NCBI GenBank assembly: GCA_947495125.1
Contig: CANLXL010000012.1
Span: 62,001 to 126,000 of the forward strand
Length of the DNA: 64,000 bases
Direction of reading: 5' to 3'
Origin: an uncultured Flaviramulus sp.
GTDB taxonomy: Bacteria; Bacteroidota; Bacteroidia; Flavobacteriales; Flavobacteriaceae
The position numbers and the translations under genes are program-made. This document shows, one piece after another, positions 35,762-45,960 of this stretch; position 1 is the first letter of the stretch, and every line of letters starts with the position of its first letter. The notes below the pieces were generated by a model. It was not told the origin of the DNA. It saw nothing but the letters and a program-made list of their open reading frames with translations, and did no database searches.

Positions 35762-36145
35762 ATGAAAGAAATAAAATTCAACTTTGAAGATTTAAAAGTA
35801 TATCAAAAGGCATTGGACTTCATTGATACCACCTATAAATCAACCAATAATTTTCCTAAAAAAGAAGAGTATGGCTTAAGCTCTCAATTTAGAAGGGCAT
35901 CAACATCCATTGCTTTAAATATAGCCGAAGGGTCTGGAGACACCAATTTACAGTTTAACAGATTTTTGAGCATTTCGAATGGATCAATAAAAGAATGTGT
36001 AGTATGCTCTACCATTGCTAAGAGACTTGGATATATTAACAATGAAGAAGATTACAATAATAGAGTAGTTCTGGAAGAGTTGTCAAAAATGACTTCCAGT
36101 CTTCAAAAATATCTAAAGTCCAACAAATCAAATTCTAACAACTAA
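35762..36145 (+). CDS. Four-helix-bundle protein (S23/23S rRNA intervening-sequence family)
   Basis: 127 residues from the ATG. FEDLKVYQKALDFI (8-21), SSQFRRASTSIALNIAEGSG (40-59) and the SIKECVVCSTIAKRLGY helix are the hallmarks of the IVP/S23 family, which also includes the Avd proteins of diversity-generating retroelements. The role of family members is unknown. It splits the adaptor and pump genes of an efflux operon, with short AT-rich flanks. Confidence 0.88.
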   Translation: MKEIKFNFEDLKVYQKALDFIDTTYKSTNNFPKKEEYGLSSQFRRASTSIALNIAEGSGDTNLQFNRFLSISNGSIKECVVCSTIAKRLGYINNEEDYNNRVVLEELSKMTSSLQKYLKSNKSNSNN

Positions 36146-36158
36146 AGACTATTAACTA

Positions 36159-39100
36159 ATGACTCGTAATAATAAAAAGAAAAAAGTAGATAAGGAATTT
36201 GGATTATCATCGTGGGCAATTAACAATAAAACCACCATGTATGTTTTAATTGCCGTAATACTTTTCCTTGGAGCCGGCGCTTACTTTAGCATGCCTAGAG
36301 AAAATTTCCCGGAAATTAAAGAAACCAAAATTTACATTAGTTCTGTGTATCCCGGTAATACTGCCGAAGATATTGAAAAACTAATCACCGATCCTATTGA
36401 GGACAAACTAAAAACGGTAAGCAACGTTATTGAAATTACCTCAACCTCGCAAGAAGACTACTCGATCATAATTGTAGAGTTCGATGAGAACATTACAGTG
36501 GATGCCGCAAAACAGAAGGTTAAAGACGAAGTAGACACGGAAACTTCCGGTGAAGATTGGCCAACCTTTAATGGAGCCAAAGTGGAGCCGAATATTTTCG
36601 ATCTCAGTATGTCTGAAGAGATCCCTATTCTAAACATTAATATCTCCGGAGATTACCCGGTAGATAAACTAAAGGAATATGGTGAATATCTTGAAGACGA
36701 AATTGAAAGTCTACAGGAAATCAAGCAAGTCGACATTCGGGGTGCTCAGGAAAAAGAAGTAGAAGTTGCCGTAGATATTTATAAAATGATGGCCGCCCAG
36801 GTGAGTTTTGATGATATCATCAATACTATCAGCCGAGAAAATATGACCATGTCTGCAGGAAATTTAATTACCAGCGGACAACGACGTACCATTAGAATTC
36901 TGGGTGAAATTGAAGACCCTAACGAACTTAAAAATTTCGTGGTCAAGTCTGAAATGAATAATCCCATCTATTTAAAGGATGTCGCAGTGGTGACCTTTAA
37001 AGATGAAGATAAAACCACCTATGCCAGAGAGTTTGGAGAACCAGTTGTGATGCTCGACGTTAAAAAACGCGCCGGAAAAAACATGGTGGCTGCTGCAGAA
37101 CAGATCGACGTAATCATTAAAGATGCTGTGGCTAATATATTTCCACCGGACCTAACCGTTACCGTGGCCAATGATCAATCGTCAAAAACTATCGGACAGG
37201 TGGATGATTTGGTAAACAATATCATCTTTGGTATCATTCTCGTTGTCACCGTATTAATGTTCTTCTTAGGGTTTAAGAATGCTTTGTTTGTTGGATTTGC
37301 CATCCCGATGTCCATGTTTATGTCTTTAATGATTTTAAATATGTTTGGGTACACCATGAATACCATGATTCTTTTCGGACTCATTATGGGACTTGGTATG
37401 CTGGTGGACAATGGTATTGTTGTCGTTGAAAATGTATACCGATTAATGGACCAGGAAGGGCTAAGTCGTATTCAAGCCGCTAAAAAGGGTATTGGTGAAA
37501 TTGCATTCCCTATAATTATTTCAACAGCAACGACGGTAGCGGCCTTTATACCACTCGGATTATGGCCAGGCGTTATGGGGCAATTCATGATTTATTTTCC
37601 GATTACGCTATCTGTGGTTTTGGGATCGTCATTATTCGTGGCTATCTTCTTTAACTCAGTTATGGTATCTCAGTTTATGACTACCGAAGATAAAGACATG
37701 CCTTTAAAAAACATCATCAAAATTTCTGCGGTTGTCGGGGGTACTGGCTTACTCATAATGCTTGTTGGTGGTAGTTCCAGAGGCTTAGGAACTTTAATGA
37801 TAGTAACGGTTATTTTACTCTGGATGTATCGCCTATTCCTAAGAGGTTGGGCCAATGGGTTTCAAAACAGAATATTACCGAAATGGGAGCGGTTTTACGA
37901 AAGATCGCTGCGTGCAGCATTAAGTGGAAGAAAACCCGCATTTATTGCTATCGGTACTTTTATTTTACTTATTGTCGCTTTTATGGGCTTTGGGGCATCC
38001 GTTGGTAGCCAGCGTACCAAAGTAGAATTCTTTCCGGACAATACGCCAAATCAAATTATTGTATATATAGAATACCCTGAAGGAACCGATATTGAAAAAA
38101 CCAATACGATTACGTCAGACATAGAACAACGTGTTTATAAAATTATCAATGAAGAAGCTTATATGCATGGTGATTTTAATTTCTTAACCGAAAGCGCCGT
38201 ATCTCAGGTAGGTGAAGGTGCTGGAAATCCGCAAACTGACGGAGGCTCTCAAGCAGAAATGCCTCATCGTGGTAAGATTACCGCAACCATGCGTGAATAC
38301 AAGTTTAGAGATGGTGCTGATAGTAATATATTACTTAAAAAAGTACAGGAAGATTTAAAAGGAGTCTACCCGGGCGTTGCGATATCGGTTGAAAAGGATG
38401 CTGTTGGTCCACCGGCAGGATACCCTATAAATTTAGAATTAGAGGGTAATGATTATACCGAATTAATTGCTACCGCTGAAAAGATGCGGGACTATATCAA
38501 CTCGAAAAACATTCAGGGTATTGATGAGTTAAAGATTGATGTTAACAAATCAAAACCCTCAATGCAAGTGCATGTCGATCGTAAAAAAGCGGGGGAACTT
38601 GGTGTCAATTCCGGACAGGTAGGACAACAATTGCGTAATGCCATCTTTGGAGCCAAAGCCGGTATTTATAAAGAAGATGGTGAAGATTATGATATTTATG
38701 TGCGTTTTAATGCAGAAAACCGATATAACAAAAGTGCTATTTTCAATCAGAAAATCACATTTAGAGACATGGCATCAGGGCAAATCAAAGAAGTCCCTGT
38801 ATCCGCCGTGGCTAATCAAAATAACACCTCCGGTTTTAGTGCTATAAAACATAAAGATGTAAGACGTGTGGTAACCTTGTATTCGGCGCTAGCACCTGGG
38901 TTTACAGATGCCGCTGCTATCGTATCGAAAATTCAAAATGAGATGCAAAGCTTTACCGAAAAACCGGCAACTGTAAAAGTGGATTATACCGGCCAAATTG
39001 AAGAGCAAAACAAACAAATGGCTTTTTTAATGGGGGCTTTCTTTACAGGTTTAGGTTTGATCTTCTTTATTTTGATCTTCCAGTTTAACTCGGTTTCAAA

Positions 39101-39680
39101 ACCAGCGATCATCATGCTTGCCATCTTCTTAAGTTTAATAGGTGTATTTGGAGGTATTGTGATTACAGGAAGTGCTTTCGTTATTATGATGACGATGATG
39201 GGTATTATTTCCTTGGCTGGAATTGTAGTAAATAACGGGGTGGTACTTTTAGATTACACCCAACTATTGATCGACAGAAAGAAAGTTGAACACGATCTGG
39301 AAGACGATCAGTATTTGGAAACTACGGATTTATTAGAGGCCATTATTAAAGGTGGAAAGGCACGTTTACGTCCGGTATTATTAACCGCCATTACCACGAT
39401 CTTAGGATTGATCCCTTTAGCGACCGGTTTTAATATTAATTTCTTTACGTTGTTTAGTGAGTTTGATCCGAACATTTATATGGGTGGAGATAACGTGATC
39501 TTTTGGGGACCATTGGCCTGGACCGTTATTTACGGTTTGTTCGTTGCAACATTTTTAACATTAATAGTGGTACCCATACTGTTCTACTTAGTAACCAAAT
39601 TCAAAATGTGGTTATATAATAAAAGAGTAGCGAAATATAGCGAGGTCGCTGTTCAAGAGGTTTTGAGCGTAGATAAATAA
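36159..39680 (+). CDS. RND-family efflux pump (AcrB/CzcA superfamily)
   Basis: 1173 residues, slightly longer than the usual ~1050. TM1 is near residues 27-45. The porter domains are present in each half, and the proton-relay helix GLGMLVDNGIVVVENVYRL (about 415-433) carries the key Asp. The second half repeats this (GIISLAGIVVNNGVVLLDYT). It should use the proton gradient to expel drugs or metal ions through the TolC partner; the substrate is unknown. Last gene of the operon, followed by a terminator. Confidence 0.92.
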   Translation: MTRNNKKKKVDKEFGLSSWAINNKTTMYVLIAVILFLGAGAYFSMPRENFPEIKETKIYISSVYPGNTAEDIEKLITDPIEDKLKTVSNVIEITSTSQEDYSIIIVEFDENITVDAAKQKVKDEVDTETSGEDWPTFNGAKVEPNIFDLSMSEEIPILNINISGDYPVDKLKEYGEYLEDEIESLQEIKQVDIRGAQEKEVEVAVDIYKMMAAQVSFDDIINTISRENMTMSAGNLITSGQRRTIRILGEIEDPNELKNFVVKSEMNNPIYLKDVAVVTFKDEDKTTYAREFGEPVVMLDVKKRAGKNMVAAAEQIDVIIKDAVANIFPPDLTVTVANDQSSKTIGQVDDLVNNIIFGIILVVTVLMFFLGFKNALFVGFAIPMSMFMSLMILNMFGYTMNTMILFGLIMGLGMLVDNGIVVVENVYRLMDQEGLSRIQAAKKGIGEIAFPIIISTATTVAAFIPLGLWPGVMGQFMIYFPITLSVVLGSSLFVAIFFNSVMVSQFMTTEDKDMPLKNIIKISAVVGGTGLLIMLVGGSSRGLGTLMIVTVILLWMYRLFLRGWANGFQNRILPKWERFYERSLRAALSGRKPAFIAIGTFILLIVAFMGFGASVGSQRTKVEFFPDNTPNQIIVYIEYPEGTDIEKTNTITSDIEQRVYKIINEEAYMHGDFNFLTESAVSQVGEGAGNPQTDGGSQAEMPHRGKITATMREYKFRDGADSNILLKKVQEDLKGVYPGVAISVEKDAVGPPAGYPINLELEGNDYTELIATAEKMRDYINSKNIQGIDELKIDVNKSKPSMQVHVDRKKAGELGVNSGQVGQQLRNAIFGAKAGIYKEDGEDYDIYVRFNAENRYNKSAIFNQKITFRDMASGQIKEVPVSAVANQNNTSGFSAIKHKDVRRVVTLYSALAPGFTDAAAIVSKIQNEMQSFTEKPATVKVDYTGQIEEQNKQMAFLMGAFFTGLGLIFFILIFQFNSVSKPAIIMLAIFLSLIGVFGGIVITGSAFVIMMTMMGIISLAGIVVNNGVVLLDYTQLLIDRKKVEHDLEDDQYLETTDLLEAIIKGGKARLRPVLLTAITTILGLIPLATGFNINFFTLFSEFDPNIYMGGDNVIFWGPLAWTVIYGLFVATFLTLIVVPILFYLVTKFKMWLYNKRVAKYSEVAVQEVLSVDK

Positions 39681-39720
39681 GCATAATGATTAATTGAGTG
39701 ACTAATTCGATTAATAGCAG

Positions 39721-39758
39721 AACTCCAGATTTTCAATGATGAAAGTCTGGGGTTTCTT
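39721..39758 (+). terminator. Terminator of the TetR-RND operon
   Basis: CTCCAGATTTTC and GAAAGTCTGGGG pair around a 6-nt loop (AATGAT) with two G-T pairs, followed by TTTCTT. Confidence 0.65.
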
Positions 39759-39816
39759 ATGTTTTGGATGATCTGAGTTGATTAATAGCGTTCTTTTCAA
39801 AACATAGTACAATGGC

Positions 39817-39947
39817 TGTCAGTTCGATAATTTGTGAGGAACGAACGAATTAGTTCCCGATAGCTATCGGGAGAGAACTATTGAAATAAGCTTCCCGATA
39901 CATTTTCTGCAATCTTCGAAAACACGGGAAGTGACACCTTGTAAAAG
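39817..39947. repeat. MITE-like palindromic repeat, copy 2
   Basis: It shares TGTCAGTTCGA (39817-39827) and the perfect palindrome TCCCGATAGCTATCGGGA (39855-39872) with the element at 30941-31120, plus a CTTCCCG...CGGGAAG pair and a terminal GTGACAC. It is shorter and more diverged than copy 1. Confidence 0.6.
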
Positions 39948-39980
39948 TTCGTTTTCGAAAATATTAGTTAAAATCGAAAA

Positions 39981-42566
39981 TCACTTCCACTCAAAGTCTC
40001 CGGTGGCTACAGACCAGTCATTACCAAAAAATCCTGCACATTTAACTTCAGAAATGCCATCGACAAGTACATGGTCATCAAACAACAAGACATCCGGGAA
40101 CGTCGTCCCGTTAACCAAATAATGATTCATATAAGCAGCTTTCATACCTTTTTCTCCCGTTGCCGTTACAACACCGACACTAGCTTTGTCTGAATCTTTT
40201 CGAGGTACAATAAAGTACATCCCCCATTGCTTTCCCGAAATTAATTTCCCATCAAAATTCACCTGATTATGCTTTACTTGTATCGGGCAATCTTTTAAAA
40301 GTAAGTCCCATGCACTATGGTTGTCTTTGTTACCATAAACCACCACATTCCGATTGGCATACTTTGCTAATGTAAAATCTACATCTCTAACCACCTCAAC
40401 ATTTCCATTGGCACGATACCAAAATGTCTCAGCATCAAAACGGGCACGGTTTAAATACCAATCGTTTTCATATCTTGTCCCTCTCGTGGCATAAACCAAT
40501 ACCACGTTATTATTAAAAGCATCTTTAAAACCCCCATTTCTATGAGGTCCTTTTTCTTTTAAATCGGGCGAATCTGCAGCTTTCCATTGACCATCAGTTT
40601 TCTTAAAGAAAAGCTTTTGATCTCCTGAAACATGTAACTCCGTACCATCAATTTCAATCATATCTTTGGTGTCTTCTAAATTGGAATAATCCACCTCAAG
40701 AAAAGCCGTATTGTTAGTTTCTATAGTTGGTTTTTCTCCTTTTGAAAACTTAAAAGAACTTGTTTTAAACGGTGCTTCTTGCTGATGGATCTTTATAAAA
40801 TGTGATCCCGAAGACACGCCCGGCGATCCGGTATAAAATTCCAGTTTTTTAATGTCTTTATCTTCTTTGATAGTGCGTTGTTTGAATAGGTCGAAAATAG
40901 GGTCCCAGTCTACACTGTGGTTCCCATACCAATGGGTTCCGTCAGGGTACTCATAATAGGTGAAATCCGGATGGAATTTCCCTAACCGCTCACGCATATC
41001 GCGGGCAATATAAGTCGGTACCACATTGTCAATTTCGCCATGTAACACATAAACACCATGATGTAAATAATTCCGGATCAGCTCCAGCGTTCTACTTGGT
41101 GCCCCCGCTCTAAAGATCATATCCTCCATGGCTGTTGGTTTTGGTTTATTTTTGATACGCTCAAGGACTTTAGGTGTCATTCCAAATCTTGCCAATTGCT
41201 GTGGCGACATGCTTAACATACGCTTCATAAAACCATCTCGATATAATAATAGATCGGGATATCCCGCACAAGGAGCAATGGCCGCAAAATGATCAGGATA
41301 TGTGGCGCCTAAATACCAGGTACCATGACCTCCCATAGAGTGTCCGGTTAAATAAATTCTTTGGCTATCCGGCTTGTAAATGGATTTCGCATCAGCTAAA
41401 ACTTCTAAGGCATCCAAACGGCCCCAGTCTTCCCAGGCAAAACCAAATGGACGACGATTGGTTGGTGCTATTAAATGCCCCCAATCCTTTTTCTTATAAG
41501 CATTGGCTTGGTTGACCGCTTCTACGGAAGCTCCATGAACAGATAAAAATAAGGCCTGTGAGTCTGACTTTTTATCCGTGGAAGGTGCCACACTATAATA
41601 TTGCACACTACCATCAACCTGACTTATTAATGTACGTTTATGATGCGTATACTTAGATTTTACAGTAACATCCAAGGTTTTAGAACTCACCGTTTTTTTA
41701 CTTCTGTTCGCTAAACTTAATCTTAAACTCGTTTTGCCAATTTGAATGGCGTCAGTAACCGATGCTATTTCAACAGGAACTTTTCTAACACTCATCGGCG
41801 GAATATCTGGGACTTTTGATGTGATCCGCTTGCCTTCAATTTCTGATGTGATCGCATAATTTTTAACCCAGGTATCAGTGGCATTTATAACACGTATCCC
41901 ACCAACATAGGTTTTATCTTCCTCCACCAAAATATCCGGCATAGTTAAATCTCTGGTCGTCAATTGTACTTTAGGCAACGGATCGATCAATCGTGCTCTA
42001 ATTCTCGGGAAACGTCCCACCTTTAAAACAAATTTATTCAGTCCTTTTTTTAGTTTTAAAGGAATTAAATTCCATCCAAAATCGTAATGGTCACCCTCAT
42101 GTGGCAACCCATTTATTAAAACTAACGAATGCCCCGAAGCCTCAAAAAGCACCGTTCTGGCACTGCCGGAACGATAACTTAAATAGACATAACTCGACCG
42201 TAAATTTCGATCATTAAAGCTATTTGTCGAATCGGTCGTTATGGGTTTCCATTTTTGTTCATTCCCCAAAAAATCAACATCGAAAGTTTCATTATTTGAA
42301 GGCTCATATTGTGGTTCGTTCAAAAACTTGCTAAAAACCTGATCTTTTGGAAAGGCCGAAGAATTGAAATTAAAACTTTGAATTTTTAAGGCTAATCCTG
42401 TTTTAAAGACATGTAATAGTTGGCCTTCCTTAATATCATTAACCTTCTCTTTTCCAAAATACTCAACAATATTTCCTGTTTTTTGCTGTGCCAATACTAT
42501 GGACGGTACAAAACATAAACATAAACATAAAATGATTCTCAGAATTTTAACTTTGATGACTTTCAT
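39981..42566 (-). CDS. Secreted prolyl-oligopeptidase-family / feruloyl-esterase-like hydrolase
   Basis: 861 residues with a signal peptide ending IVLAQQ. The first ~350 residues are beta-rich accessory domains. An alpha/beta-hydrolase domain follows with nucleophile elbow YLTGHSMGGHGTWYLG, an acidic region HGEIDNVVPTYIARDM and a catalytic His in YPDGTHWYG. The C-terminal ~250 residues are another beta-rich region. It probably cleaves peptides or ester-linked carbohydrate decorations in the periplasm. It lies downstream of the TonB receptor on the same strand, with a terminator between them, so it is a separate transcript. Confidence 0.75.
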   Translation of the reverse strand: MKVIKVKILRIILCLCLCFVPSIVLAQQKTGNIVEYFGKEKVNDIKEGQLLHVFKTGLALKIQSFNFNSSAFPKDQVFSKFLNEPQYEPSNNETFDVDFLGNEQKWKPITTDSTNSFNDRNLRSSYVYLSYRSGSARTVLFEASGHSLVLINGLPHEGDHYDFGWNLIPLKLKKGLNKFVLKVGRFPRIRARLIDPLPKVQLTTRDLTMPDILVEEDKTYVGGIRVINATDTWVKNYAITSEIEGKRITSKVPDIPPMSVRKVPVEIASVTDAIQIGKTSLRLSLANRSKKTVSSKTLDVTVKSKYTHHKRTLISQVDGSVQYYSVAPSTDKKSDSQALFLSVHGASVEAVNQANAYKKKDWGHLIAPTNRRPFGFAWEDWGRLDALEVLADAKSIYKPDSQRIYLTGHSMGGHGTWYLGATYPDHFAAIAPCAGYPDLLLYRDGFMKRMLSMSPQQLARFGMTPKVLERIKNKPKPTAMEDMIFRAGAPSRTLELIRNYLHHGVYVLHGEIDNVVPTYIARDMRERLGKFHPDFTYYEYPDGTHWYGNHSVDWDPIFDLFKQRTIKEDKDIKKLEFYTGSPGVSSGSHFIKIHQQEAPFKTSSFKFSKGEKPTIETNNTAFLEVDYSNLEDTKDMIEIDGTELHVSGDQKLFFKKTDGQWKAADSPDLKEKGPHRNGGFKDAFNNNVVLVYATRGTRYENDWYLNRARFDAETFWYRANGNVEVVRDVDFTLAKYANRNVVVYGNKDNHSAWDLLLKDCPIQVKHNQVNFDGKLISGKQWGMYFIVPRKDSDKASVGVVTATGEKGMKAAYMNHYLVNGTTFPDVLLFDDHVLVDGISEVKCAGFFGNDWSVATGDFEWK

Positions 42567-42686
42567 TACTACTAATTTTGATTTTCAATAAAATTACTTT
42601 TTTTAATTCATATCAAAATATTTTTCGACCAACAACGGAAAGTAAGCTTTGAAGACAATTCAAACTTAAAGGATAAAGTAACTTAC

Positions 42687-42719
42687 AAAAAAACCCGAAG
42701 CATGGTACTTCGGGTTTTT
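42687..42719 (-). terminator. Terminator of the TonB-dependent receptor gene
   Basis: CCCGAAG (42694-42700) and CTTCGGG (42108 bases into the window's last third, at 42708-42714) pair around a 7-nt loop with A- and T-runs on both sides. Read on the minus strand it ends in seven T, 21 bp after the receptor stop codon. Confidence 0.85.
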
Positions 42720-42740
42720 CTAGTTTAAATCTTAAAAAGG

Positions 42741-45602
42741 TTATTTCAACTTAAAGCTTAATCTGGCAAAAAGGAATCGCCCGGCGACCCCAAACTGCTG
42801 AGAACGTCTGGACCAATCGAAACGTCCACTACTTCGGTTTGCTTCAATAGTTCTATCCGGATAAACGTCCAAAAGGTTATTAGCCCCAATCGTGAGTGTT
42901 AAATTATCTGAAGCTTTATAACCAAAAGATAAATCGGTTACGAGTTTAGAACCATACACTTGTTGATTATCAATATTGGTGGTGGCTTCTGAAACTTCAC
43001 CAAACCAGACATTTCTCAAGAATATATTAAACTTACCCGTAGATAAATTGTTGGATAAATTTACTTTAGTTCTTGGCACCGCTTCTTCCAGGTAAATTCT
43101 ACTGTCTTCAGGAAAATACGTCCCTACTAAACCTGCGTCTTCAAGTACCTGAGATGCTTTAATATCGCCTACTTTTTTCGTTTTAGAGAATGTTCCTGAT
43201 AAATCCGATTTCAATCTGGCATTCGTTCCAACATCGGTTTTATGGGTTAATACAATGTCCAGACCTTTGGATTCTGTATCAATGGCATTCGCAAAAAATG
43301 ATGCAGCAGAAGCATTGGCCTGAGAAAGTAAATTATCCAACTCTGTTCCCGTTCCCGGGCCTCTGAATTGTCCTGTATATACTACTCTATCGTCAATAGA
43401 CACAAAGTAACCATCAACCGTAAGCGTTAAATTCGCATCCGGCATCTTTGCCGTAAAACCAACAGAGATACTCTGGGAAGTCTCTTCTTTTAATTGTGGA
43501 ATACCTAAGAGATTTGCCGCACGACTATCGTTTGAAAACGTACCCACTTCAACAGGTATTCCGTCTTGAAAGATCGTAGAAGTAGAATTAAAATTTAACT
43601 GATGTAAAGAAGGCGCTCTAAAACCCGTATTTAAGGCTGCTCTTATATTTACATTGTCACTTGCCTTTAACAAGGTTGCCAGTTTAAAGTTTATCGTAGA
43701 TCCGAAATCGGAATAATTCTCAAAGCGCGCAGCAAAACTCGCCAAAAATGTTTCCGAAAAATCTGCTTCCAAATCAAAATATCCTGCAATACTGCTTCGA
43801 TCTCTGGAAAGTTCATTCGCAGGACTAAAGCCCGGAAATACTTGAGACCCTCCCGGCCTTCCATTCCCGAAGAAATCCTGTGACGGACTCTGAGTTGGCA
43901 GGGTTATTAACTCACCTTCAGCGGTATATTGACCATAAGACGCTTCCTCCCCGGCGATAATCTCATAATTTTCTAATCGGTACTCCGCACCAAAAGCGAT
44001 ATTCAAACCATTCATAATATCATCATAAAATTGGTTGACATCCAGATTAACCGTATTCTGCATAAAGTTAAATCCTCCGGCATCAAAAGTTGTTGGTGAA
44101 GCATTTTGTCTTGACGCATTGAATGTATTTCCAATCGTATATAAGAATCCATTTTTTCCCCAGGTATTACTCAGATCTACATTCCAGTCATTTATTTTTC
44201 CTTTTATACCAACGGCAAAAGACTTATCGGTAATGGTCGAATTAATTTCCGGTAAAAAGCCATCAATATATGCCGGTGTAAACGTTCTACTTTGATTGGG
44301 CAATCTATAAAACCCTGCCGAATTTCCTTTACGAGAACTGGCGCCTGCAAAAGAATATAGCTCTGTACCATTATCATCTAATGGTATAGACAGATTAGCA
44401 AAAAAGCGACCTCCGCGCAATTCAGATTGACCAACACGCATGTTAAAATCACTTCTTACCAGGTTTCGCGCGGCTAACTCTGCTGTTGTATTATCAGCAT
44501 TTAAAATGCCTTGTAAATCTGCTTTAGTTGCTAAAGGATCTAAACCAAGTCCGGCAGCATTACCATATTGAATAACATCCGACACATCATCATCCAGTAA
44601 TTGCGTTAAATCATAACCATCATTGCTGGCAAATCGTTCAACCGTATTATAAAGATTAAAGATATTACCTTCCCATTCTCTCATTCTACTATAATGCTCG
44701 CGATAATCAAAGTCACCGGTAAAATTAATGAACCCGCCATTCTCTCCCAAGGCAACGCCGTAGTTGGCGCTTACGTTAACCGTTTCTCCATCTACTCCTC
44801 CCGTCTGGCCATTGGCATTTTCGGTGAAATTAGCTCCTGTCGTTACATTCAAAGTAAGTTCGTCTACATTATCTTTTAAAACAATATTGATAACACCCGC
44901 AATCGCATCCGACCCGTATTGGGCAGCTGCCCCATCACGCAAAACCTCTAATCTTTGAATGGACCCCGATGGTATCGCATTTAAATCGGTCCCAACACTT
45001 CCTCGTCCGAAGGTCCCATTAACATTCACCAAAGACGAATTATGCCTACGCTTTCCGTTAATCAATACTAAAACCTGATCTGGTCCCAAACCTCTTAGGG
45101 AGGCAGGATCGATATGATCTGTTCCATCAGAAATGGTTTGTGTATTAGAAGTAAATGAAGGTGCTACAAAGTTTAAAATTTGGTTTAGATTTACCTGAGG
45201 TCCTTTCGAGGTTAACTCAGAAACATCGATAACATCGACCGGAACCGGTGTATCGACAGCCGTTCTACTGGGATTTCTGGACCCAATGAGTACAACCTCA
45301 CCCAAGGCAACACCAGATTGCATGGTCACATTAAGTGTGCTCCCGGAAATTGTGATTTCCTGAGTGTCATAGCCAACATAAGAAAAGATAAGAACATCCC
45401 CGTTATTGGCCTCAATGGCATAATTTCCGTCAAAATCTGTTGTTGTCCCGGATGTGGTTCCTTTAAGAACGACCGATACGCCGGGCAATGGTTGATTGGT
45501 GTCGTCAATAACGGTTCCTGAAACCTCTTGAGCTCCCATAAAGTTTGATGTCCCTATAAACATCAAAAGCATGAATAATTTAATAGGTAATAGTTTACTC
45601 AT
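42741..45602 (-). CDS. TonB-dependent receptor with carboxypeptidase-regulatory N-domain
   Basis: 953 residues, signal peptide about 1-24. A carboxypeptidase-regulatory-like domain comes first (EVSGTVIDDTNQPLPGVSVV, DFDGNYAIEANNGDVLIFSY). The plug follows (TPVPVDVIDVSEL, LRGLGPDQVLVLINGKRRHN, LEVLRDGAAAQYGSDAIAGV). A long beta-barrel ends with a Phe/Leu-rich strand (RFLFARLSFKLK). It takes up a large or scarce nutrient across the outer membrane with TonB energy. No SusD partner is next to it, so it is not a typical polysaccharide-utilisation pair. Confidence 0.93.
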   Translation of the reverse strand: MSKLLPIKLFMLLMFIGTSNFMGAQEVSGTVIDDTNQPLPGVSVVLKGTTSGTTTDFDGNYAIEANNGDVLIFSYVGYDTQEITISGSTLNVTMQSGVALGEVVLIGSRNPSRTAVDTPVPVDVIDVSELTSKGPQVNLNQILNFVAPSFTSNTQTISDGTDHIDPASLRGLGPDQVLVLINGKRRHNSSLVNVNGTFGRGSVGTDLNAIPSGSIQRLEVLRDGAAAQYGSDAIAGVINIVLKDNVDELTLNVTTGANFTENANGQTGGVDGETVNVSANYGVALGENGGFINFTGDFDYREHYSRMREWEGNIFNLYNTVERFASNDGYDLTQLLDDDVSDVIQYGNAAGLGLDPLATKADLQGILNADNTTAELAARNLVRSDFNMRVGQSELRGGRFFANLSIPLDDNGTELYSFAGASSRKGNSAGFYRLPNQSRTFTPAYIDGFLPEINSTITDKSFAVGIKGKINDWNVDLSNTWGKNGFLYTIGNTFNASRQNASPTTFDAGGFNFMQNTVNLDVNQFYDDIMNGLNIAFGAEYRLENYEIIAGEEASYGQYTAEGELITLPTQSPSQDFFGNGRPGGSQVFPGFSPANELSRDRSSIAGYFDLEADFSETFLASFAARFENYSDFGSTINFKLATLLKASDNVNIRAALNTGFRAPSLHQLNFNSTSTIFQDGIPVEVGTFSNDSRAANLLGIPQLKEETSQSISVGFTAKMPDANLTLTVDGYFVSIDDRVVYTGQFRGPGTGTELDNLLSQANASAASFFANAIDTESKGLDIVLTHKTDVGTNARLKSDLSGTFSKTKKVGDIKASQVLEDAGLVGTYFPEDSRIYLEEAVPRTKVNLSNNLSTGKFNIFLRNVWFGEVSEATTNIDNQQVYGSKLVTDLSFGYKASDNLTLTIGANNLLDVYPDRTIEANRSSGRFDWSRRSQQFGVAGRFLFARLSFKLK

Positions 45603-45960
45603 AATAAAGTTATTTTGAATTAGTTCCGACTAAGATAAGTATATAAAACAGTTTTTTGGTGCAAAAAACCACATATATTGTGCGTGCATACTATTTTTTG
45701 ATAAAAAAAATGTTAAAAAAATACAAATTCATCATTAATTCATGTCTTAAATTAAGATAATATCAAAAAGTGTTGGTTTGCATCTATTCGTGTACTTTCA
45801 TTAAAACCCAAAACCAAAGACAACATATTAAGCCTTATTAAACAACCGATCTGCGTAACATTTCTAGTATTCGTTTAGCTTTTCAGAGGCAATAAAAAAA
45901 CGCGTTATAAAGATTTAAACTCAATTGGATTTCATTAAATTTGCACTTCAATTTTTATCT
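45603..45960. other. Divergent promoter region between the receptor and aspS
   Basis: 358 bp, very AT-rich and without coding potential. It holds the aspS promoter box near 45936; no clear box was found for the minus-strand receptor. Confidence 0.5.
45936..45943 (+). promoter_or_regulatory. -7 box of aspS
   Basis: TAAATTTG matches TAnnTTTG and lies 17 bp before the ATG at 45961. It puts the transcription start after any earlier possible start codon and so supports the chosen one. Confidence 0.55.

Larger units (their letters stand above)
39681..39980. other. Gene-free stretch after the RND operon
   Basis: 300 bp holding the RND-operon terminator (39721-39758) and the second MITE-like copy (39817-39947). 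Nothing else coding is seen. Confidence 0.6.

Noticed and set aside
35762-36145. Diversity-generating retroelement, since the gene resembles Avd
   Set aside because: No reverse transcriptase and no template/variable repeat pair in the window.
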